33,500 bases of DNA from Streptomyces odonnellii (GTDB lineage: Bacteria > Actinomycetota > Actinomycetes > Streptomycetales > Streptomycetaceae), in assembly GCF_000981895.1 (NCBI RefSeq), contig NZ_LATD01000138.1, forward strand, positions 1-33,500, read 5' to 3'. Made by a program: the position numbers and the translations under genes. Under the pieces are notes generated by a model that saw only the letters and a list, made by a program, of their open reading frames with translations, did no database searches and was not told where the DNA came from. Below are positions 15,884-24,328 of this stretch, piece after piece (the first letter of the stretch is position 1; every line of letters starts with the position of its first letter).

Positions 15884-16390
15884 TCAGCCGGTGACACGGA
15901 TCTCGACGAGGACCGACCTGGCCCCGCCGACCGTGCCCTCGCCGACCGGCTCGAAGCCGTCCTCGGGCACCTCGACGGTCGTGGTCGCGCCGTTGGCGGT
16001 GAGGTCGGCGCTGATCGGGTGCTCGCCCGTCTCCAGGGCGAAGACCCGGGGCAGCTCCAGCGTGAGATAGCCCGTCCTGGCGGTGGCCTCGAAGCAGTAG
16101 GTGTCGTCCCGGCCGACGCTGTCGTCCCCGACGGTCAGCACCTTGATCTGCCCCGGCGCCTGGTCGCACTCGGCCAGCAGGATGTGACCGTCGCCCTTCA
16201 CCAGCTTGATGCCCTTGGTCGCGAGAATCCTCTCGGCTCCCGGATATCCGAAGAACTCGACCGCGGTCGGCGGGATGTCGTCGGCCTGCTCTCCCGTCGC
16301 GTCCACGGCGAATGCGAGCGGAATTCCGAACAGCGCGACGACGGCGCCCACGGCCGCGGTGAGAAGAAATTTACGGGCGCGCAGAATCAC
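15884..16390 (-). CDS. Secreted hypothetical protein, probable partner of the pseudoprotease
   Basis: GTG 16390 is chosen: GGAAAGGAA lies 8 nt upstream and the product then begins directly with a signal peptide (MILRARKFLLTAAVGAVVAL). A GTG at 16423 would add 11 residues. The 168-residue product has a mature part of beta-like composition with two Cys (in LLAECDQAP and DTYCFEA) that may form a disulfide after export. No known domain is recognised. It lies 48 bases upstream of the pseudoprotease gene on the same strand, so co-transcription and a joint extracellular role are likely. Confidence 0.8.
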   Translation of the reverse strand: MILRARKFLLTAAVGAVVALFGIPLAFAVDATGEQADDIPPTAVEFFGYPGAERILATKGIKLVKGDGHILLAECDQAPGQIKVLTVGDDSVGRDDTYCFEATARTGYLTLELPRVFALETGEHPISADLTANGATTTVEVPEDGFEPVGEGTVGGARSVLVEIRVTG

Positions 16391-16718
16391 CTGAGATTTC
16401 CTTTCCAGGCGTGGCACCCGCACATCACTGGGCCCCCCGCCGATGTGATGGGATCGTAAAGACCGGAGGAAGCTAAGCCCGTCGTCCGCCGACAGTCAAC
16501 GTGACCTGGCTCACCTCGACTTGAGGTGGGATCAGGCGCTCCGGAGGGCACGCCTTTCCGCGTGTAATGCGTGGACCTCGCGCGCCGATCCGCGCCGATC
16601 CGCTTTGAGCCCGCGGCCGATGACATCGAGATAATCCAGCGATGCGACACTTCAGCGAATAGGTTGCGTTTTGAGAAGTCTTCTGCATGGGAGAGGCAGG
16701 GCCGGAAGGCCCTCTCGC
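16391..16718. other. Divergent intergenic control region
   Basis: These 328 bases separate the leftward secreted-protein operon from the rightward toxin gene. Visible elements: a dyad CACCTC-GACTT-GAGGTG (16512-16528), a tandem 10-base repeat GCGCCGATCC around 16582-16601, a CACATC/GATGTG dyad at 16421-16448, and the promoter-like pair given separately. GC content drops in the final 100 bases, as expected for promoters. No open frame with good codon bias is present. Confidence 0.5.
16605..16635 (+). promoter_or_regulatory. Possible promoter of the ALF-repeat toxin gene
   Basis: TTGAGC (16605-16610) and GATAAT (16630-16635) separated by 19 bp in a locally AT-richer stretch. The spacing is long for a vegetative promoter, so this is tentative. 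Confidence 0.35.
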
Positions 16719-19700
16719 GTGATACGGGGCCTGTCCGTGGGCCTGTTGCCCCTGGCCCTTCTGGTGGGGCTGCTGGGAGGACCCGCGACCGCCGCCGCGG
16801 CCGGGGAACTCCCGTCGGACGCCGGGCCGATCGCCGCCCTGGCGGACGCGGCCCCCACGGACCGCGGCCTGGTCGTCGACTACTGGGCGGAGGGCGGTCC
16901 CGGCGTCAAGGCGGCCGCCGAGGCGGCCCTGACCGGCAGCGACGCCGATGTGCAGGTGTTCCTCGCGACCGTGGACGACCTGTCCTTCCAGGACGAGCGG
17001 GTGAGCGCCGCCCAGCTCGCCAGTGTCGGCGGTACGGAGCTGATGGCGGCGGCCCGGGAGGCGCTGGCCGGGACTCCGTACGCGTTGGCGGACTTCCTGG
17101 ACGACGGCTGGGAGGAGCCGCTGGAGCAGGACAACCGCGTCCGGGTGGCCCAGATCGTCGACGCGGGCGGCCCCGTCGTCCAGGACGCCGGGCGGGCCGC
17201 GCTCAACGGCACGGCGGAGGACGTACGGAAGTTCCTCCGCGAGGGCCAGTACATCGAGCGTGAGCGGGACGAGCGGGTCCAGCTCGTCCAGGTCATCAGC
17301 GTGGGCGGACCCAATGTGAGGGCGGCCGGGCGCATCGCGCTGAACGGCGGTGCCGTGGACATCCGGGAGTTCCTGGAGGTCGGCCAGTTCGTCGCGCGCG
17401 ACAAGGACCAGGAGCACGCCACCGTCGCCCAGCTCGCGGAGCAGGCGAAGGAGGCGGGCCGGCAGGCCGCCAAGGAGACCGAGTCCGCCAAGGCGGAGTC
17501 GGCCAAGGCGGTCGAGGCGGCGAAGCTCGCCAAGGAAGCCGCGCTGAGGGCCGCTTCCGAGGCCGAGGCCGCCAAGGACGACACCGCCACGGCCGCGCGC
17601 GCCGCGGGCCGCGCCGCCACGGCAGCGTCCCAGGCCGCCGCCGCCGCGCAGCAGGCGATCAGCGCCGCCCAGGCGGCCAACAACTCGGCGCGCGTCGCCG
17701 CGAACGCCGCCTCGCAGGCCGCCGCCGCCGCGGCCGGTGCCGCCCAGGCGGCGTCCCGCGCTCGCAACGCGGCCGCCGACGCGGCAGTGGACGCGGGGAA
17801 CGCGGATGCCGCCCGTACGGCCGCGGTGAACGCCCGTAACGCCGCCAAGGGTGCCAACCTCGCCGCCGATGCCGCGGACCAGGCGTCCAAGGCGGCCACC
17901 GCCGCCGGGGACGCGGCACGCTCGGCCGCCGGGGCGGGAGCCAACTCGATCCTCGCCGCCGATGCCGCGATCGAGGCGAGCGACTACGCGGGCCAGTCCA
18001 GCGCCGCCGCCGCCGAGGCCCGTGCCGCCGCCGCGGCCACCAAGCGTCACGCCCAGGAGGCCGACCGCGCCGCGTCGGCCGCCGAGGCACTGGCCCGCAA
18101 AGCCGCGACGGCGGCGGGCGAAGCGAGGGACGCGGCGCGCTCCGCCGCGACGCACGCGAACAACGCCGCCGACGCGGCCGACGAGGCGGCCGAGCACGCG
18201 GGCGACGCCGCCACGGCCGCCGCCAGATCCACCGCGCACGCCAACGCGGCCACCGAGGCCGCGAACGCGGCGACCAGCGCCGTGACCGAGGCGCAGCGGA
18301 TCCATACGCTCGCCCGCGAGGTGGAGGCCGAGGAACTGCTGGGCCGTACCAACGCCGGTATCGAGCGTGCCAAGGACCAGAAGGCGGCCGACACCGCCAG
18401 GACGGCCGGGCTGGCCGAGCTGGAGCAGGCGGTCAGGGACCGGGACGCCGAGCGGAACCGGCTGGTGGCCGAGGCCGCCGAGCCAGGTGCAGACCTCGGG
18501 GCCGTCGCCGGCCAGGGCCGCGAGCTGGCCGTACTGGCGATGAAGAACGGCACGGCATGGGGGCGCGCCGCTGCCGAGGCCGCCCTGGGCGGCCCCGACG
18601 AGGTCGTCGTCGACTACCTGCGCAACGGCTGGCGGACGGCCGAGGAGCAGGACGACCGCTCCTATGTCGAGCGCCTCGCCGAGGAGAGCGAGGTCAAGGA
18701 GGTACGCGACGCCGCCGAGGCCGCCCTCGACGGTGACGCCGCCACCATCACCGGGTTCGTCGACAACGGCCAGTACCAGGTCGCGTCCGAGAGCATGCGG
18801 GTCGCCATCGCACAGGCCGTCTCCGGCGCCGGGCCGATCCTCACCGAGGCGGGCAGGAATGCCCTGAACACCGGTGATCCCAAGAAGTACAGCGAGTTCC
18901 TGGTCAGGACCCAGTTCACCGCGCGGACGCAGGACGAGCGGGTCAGGGCGGCCCAACTGGTCTCCACCGGCGGGCCCGAGGTGAAGTCCGCGGCCCGGAT
19001 CGCTCTGGAGGGTTCCCCGCAGACGCTGCACGCCTTCATAGCCTCCGGCCAGTACACGGCACAGCGCAAGGACCAGCTCGCCGCCACCCATGTGGCGCAG
19101 GTGCAGAAGCTGATCGCGGACGCGGCGAAGGTCGCGGCCACCGCGCAGCAGAACGCCGCGACCGCGCAGAAGGTCGCCGCCACCGCCCGCAAGGCGGCGG
19201 CCGAAGCCGACGCGTGGGCACAGAAGGCCAACGCCTCGGCGGCCGAGGCCGAGGGCTACGCCGACCAGGCGGCCCAGCACGCCAAGGACGCCGAGGCGTC
19301 GGCAGCCAGCGCCGCCGCTTCCGCCGCGACCGCACGCGACGCGGCGAACCGGGCCAATGTCTCCGCCGAGGACGCGGCCAGGTCGGCGGCCGACGCCACC
19401 CTCTCCTCGGAGACGGCCCAGGTGTCGGCGGCCGGCGCGTGGGTCTCCGCCGAGCAGGCGCGGCGATCGGCCATCGCCGCGGGCAAGGACGCGGAGGACG
19501 CCCTCAAGGCGGCCACCGAGGCGTTCACCATCGCGGTCACCAAGCAGCGGGAGGAGGAAGAGGCACGGCGCAGGGCGGCGGTCGCGGCGAAGGAGAAGGC
19601 GATGAACGACCCCGGCGCCCGCGCCCGTGCCATGTACCGCTGCGGCCAGGCATTCATCCCCTGCGATCCCCAGGGCTTTGTCCGCTGGTGCCAGCACAAC

Positions 19701-20324
19701 GAGGTCAAGTGCGACATCCTCTCGATGGGCGACGAGTTCGGTGACGCCATGGAGCAGCTCTGGGGCATCACCGCGGAGCTCACGGGCCTCGGCCAGCTCG
19801 AAGCGTGCCTTGAGGAGAAGGACTTCGAGCACTGCAGCAGCCTCGCGGTGGACGTCCTCATCGGAGCCAAGCTCAAGTCCCTGGACAGGGCCTTCGACGC
19901 CCTGAAGCTGCTCAAGCGCGGCTGCAAAGCCCTCTCCGGCACGACGTCCAGGACGGTCACCCAGAAGGCGGCCATGGTCGGAAGGGGCTGCCTGGAAGGG
20001 GTGGAGCAATTCGATGTCTACGACCCCGTGACCGGCAATAAGATAACCGACATCGACCTGTTCGAGGACGATGTGCTCTGGGAGCTGAAGGACACGTTCT
20101 ACGCGGACGACGACTGGATCATCAAGAACATCGACGGCAAGTTCGAGAAATATCTGCGGGCTCGTCAGCACCTCCCACAGTGCTGTTACGCGAACGCCCC
20201 GATCGGATTCCGCTATACGCACGAGAACATCGAGCCGCGGTTCAGGGGAGCGGTCGAGGCCCGGGTGCAGAAACTGCGAGAGAAGTACCCGGACGAGGAC
20301 ATCAGAGTGAGGTGGGACCACTGA
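16719..20324 (+). CDS. ALF-repeat, coiled-coil polymorphic toxin with C-terminal nuclease-like domain
   Basis: A 1201-residue secreted protein. GTG 16719 (GGAAGG 9 nt upstream) is preferred. A TTG at 16671 would add 16 residues rich in rare codons (AGA, AGG, AGT). Parts in order: signal peptide (~1-28); about four ALF-type helical repeats (G-x-A-AL-G...V..FL..G....R..DER); a ~290-residue Ala-rich coiled coil (~244-537); a second set of four ALF repeats (~605-790); a second coiled coil (~791-967); a Cys-rich linker; and a C-terminal domain with DIDLFEDDVLWELKD (Asp1113, Glu1122, Lys1124), then a helix with KFEKYLRARQ. That D...E-x-K pattern fits PD-(D/E)XK restriction-endonuclease-fold toxins. 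The Ala-rich helices are likely a stalk presenting the toxin. It is overlapped by a probable immunity gene. Confidence 0.85.
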   Translation: MIRGLSVGLLPLALLVGLLGGPATAAAAGELPSDAGPIAALADAAPTDRGLVVDYWAEGGPGVKAAAEAALTGSDADVQVFLATVDDLSFQDERVSAAQLASVGGTELMAAAREALAGTPYALADFLDDGWEEPLEQDNRVRVAQIVDAGGPVVQDAGRAALNGTAEDVRKFLREGQYIERERDERVQLVQVISVGGPNVRAAGRIALNGGAVDIREFLEVGQFVARDKDQEHATVAQLAEQAKEAGRQAAKETESAKAESAKAVEAAKLAKEAALRAASEAEAAKDDTATAARAAGRAATAASQAAAAAQQAISAAQAANNSARVAANAASQAAAAAAGAAQAASRARNAAADAAVDAGNADAARTAAVNARNAAKGANLAADAADQASKAATAAGDAARSAAGAGANSILAADAAIEASDYAGQSSAAAAEARAAAAATKRHAQEADRAASAAEALARKAATAAGEARDAARSAATHANNAADAADEAAEHAGDAATAAARSTAHANAATEAANAATSAVTEAQRIHTLAREVEAEELLGRTNAGIERAKDQKAADTARTAGLAELEQAVRDRDAERNRLVAEAAEPGADLGAVAGQGRELAVLAMKNGTAWGRAAAEAALGGPDEVVVDYLRNGWRTAEEQDDRSYVERLAEESEVKEVRDAAEAALDGDAATITGFVDNGQYQVASESMRVAIAQAVSGAGPILTEAGRNALNTGDPKKYSEFLVRTQFTARTQDERVRAAQLVSTGGPEVKSAARIALEGSPQTLHAFIASGQYTAQRKDQLAATHVAQVQKLIADAAKVAATAQQNAATAQKVAATARKAAAEADAWAQKANASAAEAEGYADQAAQHAKDAEASAASAAASAATARDAANRANVSAEDAARSAADATLSSETAQVSAAGAWVSAEQARRSAIAAGKDAEDALKAATEAFTIAVTKQREEEEARRRAAVAAKEKAMNDPGARARAMYRCGQAFIPCDPQGFVRWCQHNEVKCDILSMGDEFGDAMEQLWGITAELTGLGQLEACLEEKDFEHCSSLAVDVLIGAKLKSLDRAFDALKLLKRGCKALSGTTSRTVTQKAAMVGRGCLEGVEQFDVYDPVTGNKITDIDLFEDDVLWELKDTFYADDDWIIKNIDGKFEKYLRARQHLPQCCYANAPIGFRYTHENIEPRFRGAVEARVQKLREKYPDEDIRVRWDH

Positions 20325-20692
20325 GCTACGAATTCGAGACGGCCGGCAGAACCAGGACCATCTGGGATCCGGCGCTCAAAGTGGGGAAGCTGTATGTGTC
20401 GCTCGCGCAGGGCGCCGGTGAGCTGCTGGGACTTCCCACGGGCCTGACGCCCAACGAGCGCGGCGGCTGCGACGTCGACATGGCGACGTTTCAGACGTTC
20501 ACCCAGGGCCTGTACGACAGGTACTGCTCCACCCGTCATCTCGTGCTGCTCGGCCTGATCAAGGGGCTGCTGATTTCCTCGATCGTGATGCTGGAGAACG
20601 GCGGCGGCACGATCGTCCGCACTCCGGAGCGCGAAGCGGGCCTCCTGGAGGACCACGACAGCTTCAGACGCGCGATGTGGGTGGAGAACTGA
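20312..20692 (+). CDS. Probable immunity protein for the ALF-repeat toxin
   Basis: A 126-residue protein. GTG 20312 lies inside the last codons of the toxin gene (13-base overlap), which fits translational coupling; the frame extends further left without a better start. No signal peptide is seen, so it is probably cytosolic. It contains WDPALKVGKLYVSLAQGAGELLG-type helices, an acidic DVDMATFQTFTQGLYDRY stretch and a hydrophobic helix near residues 80-95. The pattern recalls small Streptomyces proteins of the DUF6086 type, which I cannot confirm. A small cytosolic gene placed directly after a polymorphic toxin is the standard position of a cognate immunity gene; that is the basis of the call. 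Confidence 0.7.
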   Translation: MGPLSYEFETAGRTRTIWDPALKVGKLYVSLAQGAGELLGLPTGLTPNERGGCDVDMATFQTFTQGLYDRYCSTRHLVLLGLIKGLLISSIVMLENGGGTIVRTPEREAGLLEDHDSFRRAMWVEN

Positions 20693-20713
20693 CGGGGCGG
20701 TTCCTGGGAGAAA

Positions 20714-20750
20714 CGGCCGTCCTGCCGGATTCTTTCCGGCAGGACGGCCG
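20714..20750 (+). terminator. Strong bidirectional terminator
   Basis: A perfect 15-bp stem (CGGCCGTCCTGCCGG and its complement) with loop ATTCTTT lies between the convergent immunity and sialidase-like genes, 21 nt after the immunity stop and 18 nt after the sialidase-like stop. Confidence 0.85.
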
Positions 20751-20768
20751 CACCGTTTCGCCGGTCCG

Positions 20769-21962
20769 CTATCGGATGAGCCGTACGGCGTCGGCGACGA
20801 CATATCCGTCGGCGGCGTCGGAGAGTTCGACGGTGGCCGGCCTGCCCGCCGTGAACGAGAAGGTGCCCAGCGACACCCACTGCCCGCCACGCCGACGCTG
20901 GTCGACGCGCACGGTGGTGGGGTCCTCGGCGGCATGGCTGATGACGTACGGCGCGTTGGAGGCGCGGTTGGTGTGTGCCGTGTACCAGACGGCCACGTCG
21001 TACCTTCCGCTCACCGGTACGTCCAGCAGCCAACGCACGACCGCGCTTCCGGTACCCGAGGGACTGGTCCGGTAGTTCGGACCGTAATACCCGGCGGTCC
21101 CCGTCGCGTTGTTCCATGTGCCCGACACCACTTCGTAGTGCGAGGCATCGTCGTTGTCGGCGACGAGACCGTGGTAGGTCGTGCGTACGGCGTCGGCGAC
21201 GACATAACCGTCGGCGGCGTCGGAGAGTTCGACGGTGGCCGGCCGGCCGGCGGTGAACGGGTAGCTGCCCAGTGAGACCCACTGGCCTCCACGCTCGCGC
21301 TGGTCGACGCGCACGGTGGTGGAGCCCTGGGCATGGTTGACGACGTAGGGCGCGTTGGAGGCGCGGTTGGTGTGTGCCGTGTACCAGACGGCCACGTCGT
21401 ACGTTCCGTCGGCCGTTACGTCCAGCCGCCAGCGCACGACAGCGCTTCCGGTACCCGAGGGACTGGTCCGGTAGTTCGAGCCGTAGTACCCGGGGGTCCC
21501 GCTCGCGTTGTTCCACTCCCCGGACACGGTTTCGTACGCGGCCGAGTCGTTGTCCGCGACGGTGCCCCGGTGGGCGAGGCGGATCGCGTCGGCGGCGACC
21601 TGCCCGTCTGCGGCGTCCGAGAGCTCGATCGTGCCCCCGCCGCCGGCGGTGAACGCGTACTCACCGAGCCGTACCCACCGTCCACCGCCGGACCGCTGAT
21701 CCACCTCGACCGTCTCCTGGCCTTCGGCATGGCGGATCACATAGGAGGCGTTGGACGCCCGGCCCGTCCCGGGCGGGTACCAGGCGGAGACCTCGTACAC
21801 GCCGCTCATCGGCACATCCGGCCGGAACCGCGCGGTGGCGGTGCCGGTCCCCGCGGCATGTGTGCGGTGGCTCTGCCCGTACTCCCCGGCGGCCTTCTCC
21901 ACCCGGGTCCAGCTCCCCGACACCACCTCGAAACCGGCGACGAAGTCATTGTCCGCGACGGC
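20769..21962 (-). repeat. Three tandem ~399-bp repeats encoding golvesin-type domains
   Basis: Units end near 21962, 21565 and 21166 (reading leftward from each VADND motif). The last two are nearly identical at DNA level, including an identical run of about 50 bases at 20950 and at 21349, exactly 399 bases apart. The first is clearly more diverged. This indicates a recent in-frame duplication of the final domain. Confidence 0.9.
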
Positions 21963-23690
21963 CTTAGGGGGGTCCGCGGGGCTCCCGCCCGAGGTCAGGA
22001 AGAGCTGGTCGGCGGCGATGACGCTGCCGCCGCCGCGCCCCTGGCCGGCCAGGGCGAACCGGATCGAGTGCCGTCCGGCCGCCAGCGGGACCGTTCCCAG
22101 CCGGTAGAGCTGATAGCCGTCACCCACCGTCATCGTCGGATCGACCAGTCCCTGATCGAGTGCTGTGCCGTCGACACTCGCGCGTATCCGTCCCCGGTCG
22201 GCCCCGCGGTGCAGCCGGACGGCCACCTCGTAGCCGCCCGCCGCCGCCACGTCGAACGGGACGTCGACATGGCCGCCCGCCGCAGGAGCCGGGTAGCGCA
22301 GCGTCCTGCCGCCCCGCGCGTTGGCGTCGGACACGACCGGCGCCGCCGCACCCGTCCCGGTACGGGCTTCCGCGGTGGCCAGTTCGTACGTCTGGAGGGA
22401 GAGCCCGGGACCGGTGGCCAGGCTGTCCCGCCCCTGGGTCAGCCATTCCAGGTCGAACCGGGCGATCGAGACGCGCTCGGGAAAGCCGGCGTCGTCGCCG
22501 TCACGGCCGTAGACCAACAGGATCGTGCCGTCGGACAGCCGGGCGAGGTCGGAGTAGTAGGACGTGCCCGGGTTGATCACCCGGCTGTACCGGTAGCTCG
22601 CCCCTCCGTCGTACGAGACCGAGACGGTCATGTTCTCCCGGGCCGAGGCGTCGGGCCCGCTGAACAGCACCCGGTCGACCGGGCCGCGACTGTACTGGAG
22701 CACACTGGCGTCCACCGAGACGAACTGCCCGGTCGAGCCGTCGATCGCGGGCGCGGACCAGCTCGTGCCACCGTCCGTGCTGGTCGCGGTGATGCGGTAG
22801 CGGGTGCCGCCCGAGCCCCACCGGCCGCTGAGGACGACCGCGCCGTCGCCGCGTTCGAAGACGCGGCTCTCATTGACCGGGTACGCGACGGACATCGGTA
22901 TCCCGGCGCTCCGCCGCCAGGAACCGGGATCGCCATGGGCGTCGCTGTACAGCATCTCGACCCCGTAATTGCGGTCGGGGTCGGGGGCGCGGTGCTGGAC
23001 GGGCATCAGCAGCCGGCCGTTCCGTAGCTGTATTCCATGGCCGGGGACCGGGCTGTTGAGCGTCCAGCCGTGCGGGTTGGAGGCGAACAACGGGGTCAGA
23101 TCCTCGGGGGCCGACCAACTGGCCCCGGCGTCGTCGCTTCGTCTGACGAAGACGGTTCCGCCGGATCCCTTGTAGAAGAGACAGACCCGGCCCGTCCGCT
23201 CGTCCACCACCGGCGTCGGATTGCCCCAGCTCTGGCCCGTCTGCCTCGGAACCACGGGCACGCTCGCCGACCAGGTGCGCCCGCCGTCCGTGCTGCGGCG
23301 TACCAGGAGATCCTTCTCCCCGCCGTCGCCGACGACGAACCGGCCCTCGGTGAACGTGAGCACCACGTCGTCGGGCAGCGCCTGGCCGTTCCCCGCGGGC
23401 GGCACGAGCCCGGCGGGGACGACCGCCAGACCCTGCACATGGAAACTGGCGTACGCGTCGGCATCGGTCGAGTCCCACAGCTCGGACTCGGCGAACGAGC
23501 CCGTTTCGGCGACCGCGCCGACAGGAGCCGCGACCGCCCCGGCAGGGGCCGCGACCGCGCTCACTCCCCGTACCGCGTGCCCTGCCGCTCCGCTCTCCGC
23601 CGCCGTCGCCACCGGAGCCGCCAGGCCCATGGATACGAACAGGCTCATCCCCATTATTCGAAGCATCGTTCTTCGGAACCGGCGCTTCAT
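20769..23690 (-). CDS. Secreted sialidase-like protein with three golvesin/Xly-type domains
   Basis: A 973-residue protein. ATG 23690 has GAGGG upstream and starts a clear signal peptide (MKRRFRRTMLRIMGMSLFVS...). Residues ~75-420 form a BNR-type propeller with Asp boxes STDGGRTW (133-140), SDDAGASW (185-192), STDGGTSW (304-311) and SYDGGASY (359-366). GH33-like catalytic positions are partly present: EGR (Arg117), N-E274-S-R276, and the Tyr of YYSDL (Tyr379). The first triad Arg, normally in an (F/Y)RIP motif, reads FHVQGL (83-88), so sialic-acid carboxylate binding is doubtful. After a beta-sandwich linker (~430-580), three ~132-residue golvesin/Xly CBD-like repeats (VADND...YYG.NYRTS...VDQR..GG.WVSLG...ELSDAADG..VADA.R) end the protein. 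I infer a cell-surface or extracellular glycan-acting or glycan-binding enzyme. Confidence 0.88.
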   Translation of the reverse strand: MKRRFRRTMLRIMGMSLFVSMGLAAPVATAAESGAAGHAVRGVSAVAAPAGAVAAPVGAVAETGSFAESELWDSTDADAYASFHVQGLAVVPAGLVPPAGNGQALPDDVVLTFTEGRFVVGDGGEKDLLVRRSTDGGRTWSASVPVVPRQTGQSWGNPTPVVDERTGRVCLFYKGSGGTVFVRRSDDAGASWSAPEDLTPLFASNPHGWTLNSPVPGHGIQLRNGRLLMPVQHRAPDPDRNYGVEMLYSDAHGDPGSWRRSAGIPMSVAYPVNESRVFERGDGAVVLSGRWGSGGTRYRITATSTDGGTSWSAPAIDGSTGQFVSVDASVLQYSRGPVDRVLFSGPDASARENMTVSVSYDGGASYRYSRVINPGTSYYSDLARLSDGTILLVYGRDGDDAGFPERVSIARFDLEWLTQGRDSLATGPGLSLQTYELATAEARTGTGAAAPVVSDANARGGRTLRYPAPAAGGHVDVPFDVAAAGGYEVAVRLHRGADRGRIRASVDGTALDQGLVDPTMTVGDGYQLYRLGTVPLAAGRHSIRFALAGQGRGGGSVIAADQLFLTSGGSPADPPKAVADNDFVAGFEVVSGSWTRVEKAAGEYGQSHRTHAAGTGTATARFRPDVPMSGVYEVSAWYPPGTGRASNASYVIRHAEGQETVEVDQRSGGGRWVRLGEYAFTAGGGGTIELSDAADGQVAADAIRLAHRGTVADNDSAAYETVSGEWNNASGTPGYYGSNYRTSPSGTGSAVVRWRLDVTADGTYDVAVWYTAHTNRASNAPYVVNHAQGSTTVRVDQRERGGQWVSLGSYPFTAGRPATVELSDAADGYVVADAVRTTYHGLVADNDDASHYEVVSGTWNNATGTAGYYGPNYRTSPSGTGSAVVRWLLDVPVSGRYDVAVWYTAHTNRASNAPYVISHAAEDPTTVRVDQRRRGGQWVSLGTFSFTAGRPATVELSDAADGYVVADAVRLIR

Positions 23691-23763
23691 ACCCAACCCC
23701 CTCGCGAAAGGACGCCCGTCACCCACGCGCTCGTGCCCGCGGGCATCGGCGTCCCCACCAAAC

Positions 23764-24267
23764 CTAGATCGGGGCGGTGACCATGGTGATGAAGGCCGTC
23801 AGATTTCTGCGGGTGCGGGCGATCTTCTCGTCCAGGGTCAGGGTCTCGTCGAAGCCCCTTCCGGCGGCCGTCCTCTGCTTGCCCCGGACATAGAGGGAGC
23901 AGGCCAGATCGGCGCAGAGGTACTGGCCGACGGTGTTGCCCTGGCGGCCCGCCTCGCCGGTGCGGCGGGCGGTCATGAGCGCCACCCCGCCGCCGGTGTG
24001 GGTCGTCACGCACACCGAACACATGCTGCGCGCGGTGAAGCCGCGCGCGGCCCCGCTCGCCGCCCGCAGCGCGAGGCCCAGCAGGCGACCATCGTGCTCG
24101 GCGACCAGATAGGCCCGCTCAGGAGCCCCCGGATCCCGCCAGCCCAGAAAGTCGAGATCGTCCCATGGGCACTCCTCCAGGCCCCTGGGCAGGCCCAGCC
24201 GGCCGGCCTCGCCCTTGGAGCAGTTGACGAACGACGTGCGGATATCGGTCTCAGTAAGGTGTCTCAT
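23764..24267 (-). CDS. FBP-type (EF-G-binding, treble-clef zinc finger) protein
   Basis: A 167-residue soluble protein from ATG 24267. GGGAGG lies only 1-2 nt before the ATG, unusually close, and no better start is seen. The sequence follows the actinobacterial FBP-domain family: TETDIRTSFVNCSKGEA at the N-terminus, CPWDDLDFLGWRDPGAPER, then the zinc site SMCSVC (Cys pair) with LCADLACSLYVRGK providing the second pair. This C-terminal treble clef is related to the domain of FusB-type proteins that bind elongation factor G and can rescue it from fusidic acid. A role in translation is inferred from the family only. It is divergent from a TetR gene across 61 bases, so the TetR protein may control it. 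Confidence 0.85.
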   Translation of the reverse strand: MRHLTETDIRTSFVNCSKGEAGRLGLPRGLEECPWDDLDFLGWRDPGAPERAYLVAEHDGRLLGLALRAASGAARGFTARSMCSVCVTTHTGGGVALMTARRTGEAGRQGNTVGQYLCADLACSLYVRGKQRTAAGRGFDETLTLDEKIARTRRNLTAFITMVTAPI

Positions 24268-24284
24268 GCCTCCCGAGGCTAGCT

Positions 24285-24324
24285 AGACTAATATATTTAG
24301 GCAAACGACTTATTCAATTAGGCA
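24285..24324. promoter_or_regulatory. AT-rich divergent promoter/operator region
   Basis: This stretch between the FBP and TetR genes is strikingly AT-rich for the genome. It holds a near-palindrome CTAATATATTTAG (24288-24300) and a direct repeat TTAGGCA at 24297-24303 and 24318-24324, two helical turns apart. Reading leftward, TTGAAT, 16 bp, TATATT forms a plausible promoter for the FBP gene. The TetR protein is the likely ligand of these sites. Confidence 0.55.
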
Positions 24325-24328
24325 GGAC

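Noticed and set aside
16512..16528. SoxR-type box (CACCTC-GACTT-GAGGTG)
   Set aside because: The dyad resembles half of a SoxR site, but the arms are too close together and the spacing to any promoter does not fit. Kept only as a generic dyad.
17450..18330. Repeat array in the Ala-rich region that could look like CRISPR or satellite DNA
   Set aside because: The repetition is codon-level (GCC/GCG Ala runs) inside an intact frame. There are no constant repeats with unique spacers.
16473..20321. A 1282-codon open frame antisense to the ALF-repeat toxin gene
   Set aside because: It is produced by the GC-rich, Ala-rich coding strand opposite it. It reads as low-complexity Gly/Arg/Leu with no domain, ribosome site or family motif.
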